From NCBI GenBank assembly GCA_023657425.1, contig JAGTJW010000001.1, positions 248,001-312,000 on the forward strand: DNA of 64,000 nucleotides, written 5' to 3'. Positions within the stretch are counted from its first letter, which is position 1; each line of letters starts with the position of its first letter. Below, piece by piece: positions 48,506-57,215 of the stretch. The notes under the pieces were generated by a model. It saw only the letters and a program-made list of their open reading frames with translations, searched no databases and was not told the DNA's origin. Origin of the DNA: Ideonella sp. WA131b (GTDB lineage: Bacteria > Pseudomonadota > Gammaproteobacteria > Burkholderiales > Burkholderiaceae_C). A program made the position numbers and the translations under genes.

Positions 48506-49275
48506 CAGTGGTTCTGCGAGCCGCGGTGCGCCCAGCCGGTGGTGCGCTTCTCGACCCAGCTGAACAGCTCGTACATGGCCATGGCCATGGCGCCGATGGT
48601 CACGAGGCCGGCAAAGGCCAGCGGCATGCGCTGCTGGCTGCCGGCGCTCTGCATGAGGTAGCCGATGCCGCTGTCGCCGGCCGTCATCTCGGCCAGCACG
48701 GTGCCCACGAAGGCCAGCGTGATGGCGATCTTGAGCGAGCCGTAGAAGTAGGGCATGGAGCGCGGCAGGCCCACCTTCACCAGCACGTCCCAGCGCTTGG
48801 CGCCCAGCACACGCAGCACGTCTTCGAGCTCGGGCTCCAGCGTCGCCAGGCCGGTGGCGATGTTCACGGTGATGGGGAAGAAGCTGATGAGGAAGGCCGT
48901 GAGGATGCCGGGGCCCAGGCCGATGCCGAACCACACCACCAGGATGGGCACCACGGCGGCCTTGGGCACGGCGTTGAAGGCCACCATCAGCGGGTACAGC
49001 GCGGTGTAGGCCAGCCGGCTGCTGCCGATGAGAAAGCCCAGCAGCACACCCACGACGATGCTGATGCCGAAGCCCACCATCGTCACCCAGAAGGTCTTCC
49101 AGGCGGCCTCCAGCAGCGGGCCCTTGAACTCGATGAACTGCTGGCCGATCTGCCAGGGGCTCGGGAAGATGAAGTCGGGGATCTTGAACCCCACGACGAT
49201 GAGCTGCCACAGCAGCAGCGCGATGGCCAGCACGATCAACGGCGACCAGCGTTCGACGTTCTTGCTCACGACCAT
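48505..49275 (-). CDS. ABC transporter permease, SsuC/TauC family
   Basis: Inner-membrane permease of 256 residues with about six hydrophobic segments. It has the family EAA loop (LEDVLRVLGAKRWDVLVKVGLPRSMPYFYGSLKIA). It belongs with the ATPase 19 bases upstream and with the NMT1-like receptor further upstream. This family imports sulfonates, nitrate, pyrimidines and other small nitrogen or sulfur compounds; a purine-derived ureide would fit the neighbourhood but is not proven. Confidence 0.9.
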   Translation of the reverse strand: MVVSKNVERWSPLIVLAIALLLWQLIVVGFKIPDFIFPSPWQIGQQFIEFKGPLLEAAWKTFWVTMVGFGISIVVGVLLGFLIGSSRLAYTALYPLMVAFNAVPKAAVVPILVVWFGIGLGPGILTAFLISFFPITVNIATGLATLEPELEDVLRVLGAKRWDVLVKVGLPRSMPYFYGSLKIAITLAFVGTVLAEMTAGDSGIGYLMQSAGSQQRMPLAFAGLVTIGAMAMAMYELFSWVEKRTTGWAHRGSQNH

Positions 49276-49294
49276 GGTGCGGTCTCCCCCTGCC

Positions 49295-50119
49295 CTACTG
49301 CGGCACCGCGGCGCCGGCCTTGCCGATCGGGTGGCGATAGGCGCCGATGTGCCCGCGCAGCTCGTGCACGATGTCGGTGAAGTGCGGCGTGTAGGTGACC
49401 TCCAGGTCGCGCGGGCGCGGCAGGTCGATCTCGCGCTTGACGACGAAGCGGCCCGGGCTGCGGCTCATGCAGTACACGGTGTCGGCCAGGAACACGCTCT
49501 CGCGCAGGTCGTGCGTGACGAGGATGACGTTGAACTTCTGCGCCGCGTGCAGGTCGCGCAGGGCGCACCACAGCTCTTCGCGCGTGAAGGCGTCGAGCGC
49601 GCCGAAGGGCTCGTCGAGCAGCAGCATCTTGGGCTCGTGCACGAGGGCCCGGCAGATGCTGGCGCGTTGCTGCATGCCGCCGCTCAACTGCCACGGAAAC
49701 TTGTCCTCGTAGCCGGCCAGGCCCACGCTCTGCAGCAGGGCGCGCGCCTTGGCCTCGAACTCCTTCTTCTTCGCCTTGTACTGGCTGCGGTAGGGCTCGA
49801 CGATCTCCAGCGGCAGCATCACGTTCTGCACCGTGGTGCGCCAAGGCAGCAGGCTCGGCGCCTGGAAGGCCATGCCGGTGATCTTGAGCGGGCCGGTGAC
49901 CTCCTTGCCGTCGATGATGACGGTGCCCCGGCTGGGCCGGCGCAGGCCGGTGGCCAGCTTCATGAAGGTGCTCTTGCCGCAGCCCGAGGGGCCGACGATG
50001 GCGATGAACTCGCCCTCGTTCACCTGCAGGCTGATGTCCTCGACGGCGAACTGGCCTTGCGCCAGCAGCTCCTCGTTGTAGGCCAGCCAGACGTTGCGGA
50101 AATCGACGAAGCTGCTCAT
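49295..50119 (-). CDS. ABC transporter ATPase, SsuB/TauB family
   Basis: Cytoplasmic ATPase of 274 residues. Walker A (GPSGCGKST), signature (LSGGMQQRA), Walker B (MLLLDEPFGALD) and H-loop (VTHDLRES) are clear. The ATG at 50117-50119 (MSSFVDFRNVWLAYN) is chosen over a longer open frame. It is separated from the receptor gene by a gene on the opposite strand, so ATPase and permease need their own promoter, which should lie in or near 50120-50229. Confidence 0.92.
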   Translation of the reverse strand: MSSFVDFRNVWLAYNEELLAQGQFAVEDISLQVNEGEFIAIVGPSGCGKSTFMKLATGLRRPSRGTVIIDGKEVTGPLKITGMAFQAPSLLPWRTTVQNVMLPLEIVEPYRSQYKAKKKEFEAKARALLQSVGLAGYEDKFPWQLSGGMQQRASICRALVHEPKMLLLDEPFGALDAFTREELWCALRDLHAAQKFNVILVTHDLRESVFLADTVYCMSRSPGRFVVKREIDLPRPRDLEVTYTPHFTDIVHELRGHIGAYRHPIGKAGAAVPQ

Positions 50120-50229
50120 CGGGACGGGGCCTTGAAGGAAGAGACGGGATGCGGCAGGGAACCCAGGATCCGCACGGCCTTCATGCACCGCACCTGGTGC
50201 CGGCGCAGGCGGTTGGGGACAATCGCCGG

Positions 50230-50757
50230 ATGAAGTTCACCTTGACCTCCGGCCTGCGGGCGGCACTCGGCACCGTCCTTCTCGCGCTGGCGCAGCACGG
50301 AGCCGCCGCCGACCCCACCTCCCCTTTGCTGGACGGCGATGCCTGGCGCGCGCAGGCACACTGGCGCGTGGCGGTGTCGCCCTACACGGCGCACTTCCGC
50401 CACAGCGACGAGCACCAGCGCGTCCTTGCGATCGCCCTGGAGCGGCAGCGCAAGGACGGGTGGCTGGCCGGGGGGTCGCGCTTCAGCAACTCCTTTGGCC
50501 AGCCCAGCGCCTACCTGTACGTGGGGCGGCGGCTTGATCTGCCCTTCGGCCCACCAGGGCTGTTCGGGCAGATCAGCGGGGGCCTGCTCTACGGCTACCG
50601 CGGGCGCTACGAGGACAAGGTGCCGCTCAACCACAACGGCTTTGCGCCCGGAGGCCTGCTCACCCTGGGCTGGCAGTTCGACCGCCGCAACGCCGCCGCG
50701 GTGCACCTGCTGGGCGACGCCGGCCTGATGCTGCAGCTGTCCTGGGACTGGCGCTGA
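50230..50757 (+). CDS. Small outer-membrane beta-barrel-like protein
   Basis: A 175-residue protein with a signal peptide (cleavage near AQHGAAA-D) and alternating beta-strand pattern. The segment FSNSFGQPSAYLYVGRRLD, the glycine-rich LYGYRGRYEDKVP and the C-terminal LMLQLSWDWR suggest a small outer-membrane barrel. Similar proteins in Burkholderiales carry unreliable transporter labels. Function unknown. It is the only plus-strand gene in this stretch and interrupts the receptor-ATPase-permease order. Confidence 0.6.
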   Translation: MKFTLTSGLRAALGTVLLALAQHGAAADPTSPLLDGDAWRAQAHWRVAVSPYTAHFRHSDEHQRVLAIALERQRKDGWLAGGSRFSNSFGQPSAYLYVGRRLDLPFGPPGLFGQISGGLLYGYRGRYEDKVPLNHNGFAPGGLLTLGWQFDRRNAAAVHLLGDAGLMLQLSWDWR

Positions 50758-50796
50758 AGACGACACGGGCGTCATCCGGGGTCGGCAAGCCGCGTT

Positions 50797-51837
50797 TCAG
50801 CGCCGCACAGGCGGCAGGATGTTCATCTCAGCCTTGGGCGGCAGCAGCGTATCGATCCAGACGGCGGTCGGGTCGATGCGCGTCCTGGTGCCGAAGGCAT
50901 CGGACACCTGGGAAGCCATCAGCGCCAGACGCCCGGGATTGACGACCCCGAAGCCCTCGGCCCGTGCGTCGGGGCTCGCCACCACGGCGTCGATGGCCAT
51001 GCGCAGGCGGCGCTTCTCGAGGTCGACGTTGATGATGCCGTCGCGCGCCTTCACGTACTCGATCGAGGCATCGGGGTTGGCGATCACCTCGCGGGCGCCC
51101 TTGAGGAATGCGCTGAGGAAGGCCTTGACCGCCGCGGGGTTCTCGCGGATCAGCCGGGGGCTGGCGATGATGGCGTTGCCGTAGAGCTTGACCCCGTGCG
51201 CGGGGTAGGGCATGACGACGATGTCCTCCGTCTTGACGCCGCGGGCCTCGAGGTTGAGCAGGCTGGTGAAGCTGAAGCCGGTGATGGCCTCGATGTCGCC
51301 GCGCACCAGCATGGTCTCGCGCAGCGGCGGGTCCATGCTCGTCCACTGCACGCCGCTGATGTTGTTGGCCTTGGCGAAGATCGGGAAGGCCTTGCGGCCG
51401 GCGTCGAAGCCCGGGGCGCCGAGCTTGCGGCCGTTCAGATCGGCGGGCTTGGTGATGCCGCTTTTGCGCAGCGCCAGCACCGCCGCCGGGGTGTTGTTGT
51501 AGACCATCATGACCGCGACCGGCTTGTTGGGCACGTCGGGGTTGTTGGCGTGGAACTCCATCAGCGCCGCCATGTCGGCAAAGCCCATGTCGTAGGCGCC
51601 ACCGGCCACGCGCGTGACGGTGCCGCCGCTGCCGTTGCCGGCGTCGATGGTGACGTCCAGGCCCGCGGCCTTGTAGTAGCCCTTGGCGGTGCTGGCCAGA
51701 AAGAGCGCCGACGGGCCCTCGAAGCGCCAGTCGAGCTGGAACTTGATCGGTGTCTGGGCCCATGCCGCCAGCGGCGCGGCGAGAACGGCGGTCACCGCCA
51801 ACGCGGCGGCACGGCGGGTGATGGCAAACGAGGGCAT
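50797..51837 (-). CDS. NMT1/THI5-like ABC transporter substrate-binding protein
   Basis: Periplasmic receptor of 346 residues with a signal peptide (ending AAWAQ; a twin Arg in ITRRAAA). Family motifs are KFQLDWRFEGPSALFLAS, AKGYYKAAGLDVTID, GGAYDMGFADMAALMEF and LNGRKLGAPGFDAGRKAFP. It should deliver ligand to the SsuC/TauC-type permease below. Relatives bind thiamine precursors, pyrimidines, sulfonates or nitrate; the purine-degradation setting makes a ureide or purine plausible, as an inference. The 138-bp gap to the M20 gene shows no gene. Confidence 0.88.
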   Translation of the reverse strand: MPSFAITRRAAALAVTAVLAAPLAAWAQTPIKFQLDWRFEGPSALFLASTAKGYYKAAGLDVTIDAGNGSGGTVTRVAGGAYDMGFADMAALMEFHANNPDVPNKPVAVMMVYNNTPAAVLALRKSGITKPADLNGRKLGAPGFDAGRKAFPIFAKANNISGVQWTSMDPPLRETMLVRGDIEAITGFSFTSLLNLEARGVKTEDIVVMPYPAHGVKLYGNAIIASPRLIRENPAAVKAFLSAFLKGAREVIANPDASIEYVKARDGIINVDLEKRRLRMAIDAVVASPDARAEGFGVVNPGRLALMASQVSDAFGTRTRIDPTAVWIDTLLPPKAEMNILPPVRR

Positions 51838-51975
51838 GGCAGGGCTCCGGGCAGAGTCAGAAGGGAAGGTCAAACACGAACGGCCGATTGATTCTGCAAG
51901 TTCCATGCTCAACATGGACTAATGGCTTGCACCACGATGCAGCGCCACGCGGCCGTTGGCACTCGATCGGGGCGT

Positions 51976-53211
51976 TCACTCGGAAAGCAGATCGAACAAG
52001 GTGCGCGCAATCACCTGCGTGGCGCGCTGGAGGTCGGCGAGCTGCACATGCTCGTCGGCACGCTTGGCGTTGCTCTCCAGCACCGTGCGCGGGCCGGCCC
52101 CGTAGATGACGGCCGGCACGCCGTGTTCGCCGTAGAGGCGCACATCGGTGTACAGCGGCGTGCCGCTTTCGGGGATGGGCTCGCCGAACACAGCCTGCCC
52201 GTGGCGCTGGATGGCCGCCACCAGCGGCGCCTTGCCGGGCAGCGGCTTCAGCGCGTGCGCCAGCAGCAGGCGCTTGATCTCCACGCGCACGCCAGGCGAC
52301 AGCGCCACGGCGGCTTCGATGAGGCCACGCACCTCGGTCTCGACCTGCGCGGCGTCTTCCTCGGGGATCATGCGGCGGTCGAGCTTGATCACCACCTTGC
52401 CGGGCACGACGTTGGTGTTGCTGCCGCCTTCGATGCGGCCCACGTTCAGGTAGGGGTGCGTGATGCCGGCCACCTGGCTGCGGCGCGTGCGCAGCACGCG
52501 GTTGTGCTCGTACAGCGCCGTGAGCAGGCGGTTGGCGGCCTGCAGCGCGTCCACGCCGGTGTGCGGGTAGGCGGCGTGCGAGGCCAGGCCGTGCAGCGTC
52601 AGCTCCAGCTGCAGGCAGCCGTTGTGCGCGGTGACCACCTGGTAGCTGAAGCCGGCGGCGATGAGCAGATCCGGGCGGGTGAGCTGGTTGCTCAGCAGCC
52701 AGCCGGGGCCGAGCTCGCCGCCGAACTCCTCGTCGTAGGTGAAGTGCAGTTCGACGGCGCCCCGCTTCACGAGGCCCAGCGATTCCAGCGCGCGCAGCGC
52801 GAAGGTGTAGGTGGAGAAGTCGCTCTTGCTCACGGCAGCGGCGCGGCCGTAAAGCCGGCCTTCGGCGACTTCGCCGCCGTAGGGATCGTGCGTCCAGCCG
52901 TCGCCCGGCGGCACCACGTCGCCGTGGGCGTTGAGCGCGATCACCGGGCCGCCTTCGCCGAAGCGCCGGCGCACGATGAGGTTGGTGATGGACTGCAGGC
53001 CGTACTCCTGCAGCGCCCAGGCCGGCACCGGGTGCTTCTCGGCCGTGTAGCCCATGTCGGCCAGCAGCGCCGCGGTGCGCTCGGCGTGCGGGGCGTTGTG
53101 GCCGGGCGGCGTGTCGGTGGGCACGCGCACCAGGGCCTGCAGGAAGCGCACCTGCTCGTCGAAGTGGGCGGCGACCCAGGCGTCGAGCTGGGCGTGGGCA
53201 GGGTGGCTCAT
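51976..53211 (-). CDS. M20 family metallopeptidase / amidohydrolase
   Basis: Di-zinc hydrolase of the ArgE/DapE/ACY1 type, 411 residues. Metal-binding segments are NAHGDVVPPGDGW, the YGRAAAVSKSDF segment, and TYDEEFGGE (general-base and metal Glu), with a dimerisation domain (LHGLASHAAYPHTGVDAL). It is coupled to the upstream uraD-allC fusion by a four-base overlap, so it most likely acts on a product of allantoate breakdown (ureidoglycine, ureidoglycolate or an N-carbamoyl compound). The exact substrate is not visible. Confidence 0.82.
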   Translation of the reverse strand: MSHPAHAQLDAWVAAHFDEQVRFLQALVRVPTDTPPGHNAPHAERTAALLADMGYTAEKHPVPAWALQEYGLQSITNLIVRRRFGEGGPVIALNAHGDVVPPGDGWTHDPYGGEVAEGRLYGRAAAVSKSDFSTYTFALRALESLGLVKRGAVELHFTYDEEFGGELGPGWLLSNQLTRPDLLIAAGFSYQVVTAHNGCLQLELTLHGLASHAAYPHTGVDALQAANRLLTALYEHNRVLRTRRSQVAGITHPYLNVGRIEGGSNTNVVPGKVVIKLDRRMIPEEDAAQVETEVRGLIEAAVALSPGVRVEIKRLLLAHALKPLPGKAPLVAAIQRHGQAVFGEPIPESGTPLYTDVRLYGEHGVPAVIYGAGPRTVLESNAKRADEHVQLADLQRATQVIARTLFDLLSE

Positions 53212-55013
53212 GAGGCGTCGGCGGCCAGGTCGGCCAGCAGGTGGCGGAAGGCCGCCACGCACAGCTCGGCGTCGTCGGCGGTGATGGTTTCCAGCGGGTT
53301 GTGGCTGATGCCCGAGTTGCCGCCGCGCACAAAGAGCATGGCCTGCGGCATCGCTTCGTGCAGCTTCATCGCGTCGTGCCCGGCGCCACTGGGCAGGCGG
53401 AAGACCGGCAATCCCAGGGCCTGCACGGCACGCTCCCAGCGTGCCTGCCAGGCCGGATCACTGGGCGCGGCGGCGGCCGTGAGCGTGGGCTCCAGCGTGA
53501 AGGACAGGCCGCGGCGTTGGCAGATGTGCCCGAGCTCGGCCGTCACGTCTTGCGCCAACGCGTCGCGCGCGGCGTCGGTGGTGGCGCGCAGATCCAGGCT
53601 GAAGCGGCAGCGACCGGGCACGACGTTGATGCTGCCGGCGGGCACCTCCAGCAGGCCCACGGTGCCCACGCAGTCGGGCACCGCGGCGGCACGCCGCTCG
53701 ACGAAGAGGATCAGCTCGGCCACCGCCGCGGCGGCGTCGCGCCGCCGGTCCATCGGCGTGGTGCCGGCGTGGCTGGCCACGCCCTGCACCTCGCCGAGGA
53801 AGCGCTTGCTGCCGTTGATGCTGGTGACCACCCCCAAGGGAAGATCGAGCTCGTTCAGCACCGGGCCCTGCTCGATGTGGACCTCGACGAAGCCCCGGTA
53901 GCGCGCGGCGTCTCGCCGCAGTGCCTGGATCGCGGCCAGCGTGCCGGGCAGGCCGGCGGCCTGCATCGCGTCGCGCATCGACACGCCGTCGGCATCGCGC
54001 TGATCCAGCCAGGCGGGGTCGAAAGCGCCCACCAGCGCGCCGCTGGACAGGAAGGTGGCCTTGTAGCGCTGGCCTTCCTCTTCTGCAAAGCCCACGACCT
54101 CCAGGCCGAAGGGCAGTCGGCGTCCGGTGGCGGCCAGCTCGCGCACCACGGCCATCGGCACCAGGATGCCGAGGCGGCCGTCGTACTTGCCGCCGTTGCG
54201 CACGCTGTCGAAGTGGCTGCCGGTCATCAGGCGCTTCGCCGCCGGGTCGCTGCCGTGGTACACGCCCACCACGTTGCCCACGGCGTCCACCGTCACCTCG
54301 TCGAAGCCGCACTCCCGCATCCACCCTTGCAGCCGACGTGCCACCGTCTGGTGCGCGGCGGTGAGGTAGGTCACGGTGAGCTGCCCCTGCTCGGCAAAAC
54401 CAGGGTCGCTGTGTGCGGCCAGATCCTCGGCCCAGTCCCACACGCGGCGGCCCTGCAGCGGGTGCTCGCCGAAGCGGTCGGCCAGGCGGATCTCGGCGAT
54501 GCGGTGGATGTGGCGCAGGCACTCGGCGAACTCGAAGTCCGGGTGGCCGGCCAGGCGCCGAGCGAAGGTGGCGATGATCTCGCCGCGCGCGAGCCCCTCG
54601 CCACGCGGCCCGCGCACGGCCAGGATGAAGGGCCAGCCGAACTTCGCGTTGTAGGCGGCGTTGAGCTGCTGCAGCTGCGCGAACTCCTCGGGCGTGCAGT
54701 GCGTGAGGCCGGAGCGTGTCTGCTCGTCGGTGCTCTCGGCCGTGAGCGACCGGGCCACCATGGCCTTGCCGGCCAGTTCGGGGTGGGCGCGGATCAGGCC
54801 CCGCTGCGCCTCGCGTCCAGCGGCCCGCACGGCCCGCACCAGCGCGTGCTTGAGCGCCGCCAGGCTGCCAAAGCCGCCCGCCGGACGCGCACGGTGCGCC
54901 GCGGCGGCGATCCACGGCGAGTGTTCGTAGATGCCGTCGAGCAGCGCCACGAAGCCGGCTTCGTCGGCGGCGTTGATCTGCGCAAGGGTCACGGTGGCCG
55001 CCACGGCGCTCAC
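53208..55013 (-). CDS. OHCU decarboxylase - allantoate amidohydrolase fusion
   Basis: A 601-residue bifunctional protein. Residues 1-180 match UraD (2-oxo-4-hydroxy-4-carboxy-5-ureidoimidazoline decarboxylase), with the catalytic His77 in RAHPELAGKAM and the FGWPFILAVRG segment. From about residue 190 it is an AllC-type M20 hydrolase. That half has zinc ligands in GSHFDSVRNGGKYDGR, EEEGQRY and VHIEQGP, and ends with GAGHDAMKLHEAMP and the SHNPLE motif. It would make S-allantoin from OHCU and later hydrolyse allantoate. The GTG start overlaps the puuE stop (GTGA); the far longer open frame upstream is a puuE shadow. Confidence 0.92.
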   Translation of the reverse strand: MSAVAATVTLAQINAADEAGFVALLDGIYEHSPWIAAAAHRARPAGGFGSLAALKHALVRAVRAAGREAQRGLIRAHPELAGKAMVARSLTAESTDEQTRSGLTHCTPEEFAQLQQLNAAYNAKFGWPFILAVRGPRGEGLARGEIIATFARRLAGHPDFEFAECLRHIHRIAEIRLADRFGEHPLQGRRVWDWAEDLAAHSDPGFAEQGQLTVTYLTAAHQTVARRLQGWMRECGFDEVTVDAVGNVVGVYHGSDPAAKRLMTGSHFDSVRNGGKYDGRLGILVPMAVVRELAATGRRLPFGLEVVGFAEEEGQRYKATFLSSGALVGAFDPAWLDQRDADGVSMRDAMQAAGLPGTLAAIQALRRDAARYRGFVEVHIEQGPVLNELDLPLGVVTSINGSKRFLGEVQGVASHAGTTPMDRRRDAAAAVAELILFVERRAAAVPDCVGTVGLLEVPAGSINVVPGRCRFSLDLRATTDAARDALAQDVTAELGHICQRRGLSFTLEPTLTAAAAPSDPAWQARWERAVQALGLPVFRLPSGAGHDAMKLHEAMPQAMLFVRGGNSGISHNPLETITADDAELCVAAFRHLLADLAADAS

Positions 55014-55960
55014 TCCCACACGAAGGCCGTGGCGCGGTCGAACGGGTGTTCGGCACGCCAGTGGTTCGCGATGTCGATGCGCCGCGCGATCCAGACGCGG
55101 TCGTGCGCCTGCACATGATCGAGGAAGCGCTGCAGCGCGCGCAGGCGGCCGGGCCGGCCGAGCAGGCGGCAGTGCATGCCGATGCTCATCATCGAGGGCC
55201 GCTCGTGGCCTTCCGCGTAGTGCACGTCGAAGGCGTCGCGCAGGTACTGGAAGAACTCGTCGCCGTGGCTGTAGCCCTGCGGCAGCGCGAAGCGCATGTC
55301 GTTGCAGTCCAGCGTGTAGGGCACCACGAGCTGAGGCGCCAGCGTGCCGTCGGTCTTGCGCACCTGCAGCCAGAAGGGCAGATCGTCGCCGTAGTAGTCG
55401 CTGTCGTAGGCAAAGCCGCCGTGGTCGGCCACGAGGCGGCGCGTGTTGGGGCTGTCGCGGCCGGTGTACCAGCCCAGGGGCCGTTGGCCGGTCATGCGCT
55501 CGATGAGGGCCATGCCGCGCTGCAGGTGCTCGCGCTCGGTGGCCTCGTCCACATTCTGGTAGTGGATCCAGCGCCAGCCATGGCAGGCGATCTCGTGGCC
55601 CAACTCGACGAAGGCGGCGGTCACTTCGGGGCAGCGCTCCAGCGCCATGGCGACGCCGAACACGGTGAGCGGCAGGCCGCGCCGCTCGAACTCGCGCAGG
55701 ATGCGCCACACGCCGACTCGGCTGCCGTACTCGTAGATGCCCTCCATGCTGAGGTGCCGCGCCGGGAAGGCCGGCGGGTTGGCCATCTCCGAGAGGAACT
55801 GCTCACTCCCGGCATCGCCGTGCAGCACGCTGTTCTCGCCGCCTTCCTCGTAGTTCAGCACGAACTGCACGGCCACACGCGCCTGGCCGGGCCACCGGGC
55901 ATGCGGGGGATGGCGGCCATGGCCAAGGAGGTCGCGGGGATAGCGTGCAGGCGTGTTCAT
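55010..55960 (-). CDS. puuE: Allantoinase, polysaccharide-deacetylase type
   Basis: Hydrolyses allantoin to allantoate. The 316-residue protein has the PuuE pattern YPRDLLGHGRHPPHARWPG, VQFVLNYEEGGENSVLHGD, the deacetylase-fold segment ELGHEIACHGWRWIHYQ, and CRLLGRPGRLRALQRFLDH (split). This metal-independent family is unrelated to the DAL1-type allantoinase. The ATG at 55958-55960 is chosen (MNTPARYPRD). It lies ten bases after the GntR gene on the same strand. Confidence 0.93.
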   Translation of the reverse strand: MNTPARYPRDLLGHGRHPPHARWPGQARVAVQFVLNYEEGGENSVLHGDAGSEQFLSEMANPPAFPARHLSMEGIYEYGSRVGVWRILREFERRGLPLTVFGVAMALERCPEVTAAFVELGHEIACHGWRWIHYQNVDEATEREHLQRGMALIERMTGQRPLGWYTGRDSPNTRRLVADHGGFAYDSDYYGDDLPFWLQVRKTDGTLAPQLVVPYTLDCNDMRFALPQGYSHGDEFFQYLRDAFDVHYAEGHERPSMMSIGMHCRLLGRPGRLRALQRFLDHVQAHDRVWIARRIDIANHWRAEHPFDRATAFVWE

Positions 55961-55970
55961 GCGTTGCGGT

Positions 55971-56756
55971 TCAGGCCGGCGCCAGCGCAGCGGCAAGGTC
56001 GCCGCCGCGCGGGTGCAGCTGCAGGTTGCGTTCGACGTTGCCGAGGTGGCCGTCCATCAGCCGCGCCGCGGCGCGGGCGTCGCGCCGCGCAATGGCGTCG
56101 ACGATGGCCACGTGCTCATCGGCCGAGTGGCCGGCGCCATGGGCGCTCTGGTACATGAGGGCAATCAACGAGCAGCGCGCCAGCAAGTCGGCCAGCAGCT
56201 GCGCCAAGACCTCGTTGCCCAGCATGCGCGCCAGCACGACGTGGAAGTCGGCGAGCAGCCGCGTGCGCCCGGCGACATCGATGCGCGCCACGGCGTCGGC
56301 CTCGCGCGCCAGGTGCTCGCGCAGCTGGGCCAGCTGCTGGTCGGTGATCACGGCGCACAGCTGCTTCACCATCTGCTGCTCGACCATGCGGCGCACTTCG
56401 AACACCTGGCGCGCCTCGTCGACGCTGGGCCGCGCCACGAAGGCGCCGCGCGCGGGCTCCAGCACCACCAGGTGATCGCGGCTGAGCTGGTTGAGGGCCT
56501 GGCGCACCAGCGTGCGGCTGACCCTGAAGAGATCGGCCAGCTGCTGCTCCACGAGCTTGGTGCCGGGCATGAGCCGCCGCTCGACGATGGCGGCGGTGAC
56601 GGCGTCGACGATGCGCTGGGTGCTGCCGGCCGCCGGCAGGGCGCCGCCGGCCGCGCCACGCCGCGCGGCGGCACGCCCCACCGCAGCCCGGCGCGGCCGG
56701 ACTGCGGTGGGGCGGATGCCATGGAGGCCGGTGGAGGGTGTGGCGCTGCGGGTCAT
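55971..56756 (-). CDS. GntR-family (FadR/FCD) transcriptional regulator
   Basis: A 261-residue regulator. A basic Ala/Arg-rich N-terminus precedes the winged helix (AIVERRLMPGTKLVEQQLADLF; VSRTLVRQALNQLSRDHLV), and the C-terminal FCD ligand-binding domain has His/Asp positions (FHVVLARMLGN; DEHVAIVDAIARRDARAA). It is divergent from uraH-puuD and upstream of puuE-uraD/allC, so it most likely senses a purine-breakdown intermediate and controls both directions. ATG at 56754-56756. Confidence 0.88.
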   Translation of the reverse strand: MTRSATPSTGLHGIRPTAVRPRRAAVGRAAARRGAAGGALPAAGSTQRIVDAVTAAIVERRLMPGTKLVEQQLADLFRVSRTLVRQALNQLSRDHLVVLEPARGAFVARPSVDEARQVFEVRRMVEQQMVKQLCAVITDQQLAQLREHLAREADAVARIDVAGRTRLLADFHVVLARMLGNEVLAQLLADLLARCSLIALMYQSAHGAGHSADEHVAIVDAIARRDARAAARLMDGHLGNVERNLQLHPRGGDLAAALAPA

Positions 56757-56770
56757 CGGCGCGTTGACGT

Positions 56771-56790
56771 GTGTACCCGACTGTATACAC
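56771..56790. promoter_or_regulatory. Candidate GntR operator between regulator and uraH
   Basis: GTGTACCCGACTGTATACAC contains the inverted repeat GTGTA-N10-TACAC and the inner palindrome TGTATACA (56782-56789). It is an AT-rich island in the 92-bp divergent gap and is typical in size for a GntR/FadR-type dimer site. Confidence 0.5.
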
Positions 56791-56848
56791 TTTGCAGGCC
56801 TTCCACACCCCCGCGGCAACCCGCGTTGCCCGCCACCCCGCAGCCGCC

Positions 56849-57205
56849 ATGGGCCACCTCAGCACCCACGTCCTCGACACCGCCCACGGCTGCCCGGCCG
56901 CCGGCATGGCCGTCACCCTGCAGCGCGTGGCCCCCGACGGCAGCGCCCACACCATCAAGCGCGTCGTCCTCAACGCCGACGGCCGCGCCGAAGGCAAGCT
57001 GCTGGAGGCCGACGCCATGGTCGCGGGCCGCTGGCGACTGCTGTTCGAGGTGGCGCCCTACTTTCGCGCGCGCGGCGTGTCGCTGCCGGAGCCGCCGTTC
57101 ATCGACACCGTGCAGCTCGACTTCGGCATCGCCGACGTCGCTGCGCCCTACCACGTGCCACTGCTCGTGAGCCCCTGGAGCCACAGCACCTACCGCGGCT
57201 CGTGA
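56849..57205 (+). CDS. uraH: 5-hydroxyisourate hydrolase
   Basis: Transthyretin-like hydrolase of 118 residues converting 5-hydroxyisourate to OHCU. It has the family N-terminus (LSTHVLDTAHGCPAAGM, active-site His), the Arg in the KRVVLNADGR strand, and ends with the diagnostic YRGS. It sits 10 bases before puuD. ATG at 56849 preferred over an upstream extension that would lie across the operator. Confidence 0.94.
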   Translation: MGHLSTHVLDTAHGCPAAGMAVTLQRVAPDGSAHTIKRVVLNADGRAEGKLLEADAMVAGRWRLLFEVAPYFRARGVSLPEPPFIDTVQLDFGIADVAAPYHVPLLVSPWSHSTYRGS

Positions 57206-57215
57206 AGACAGCCTG

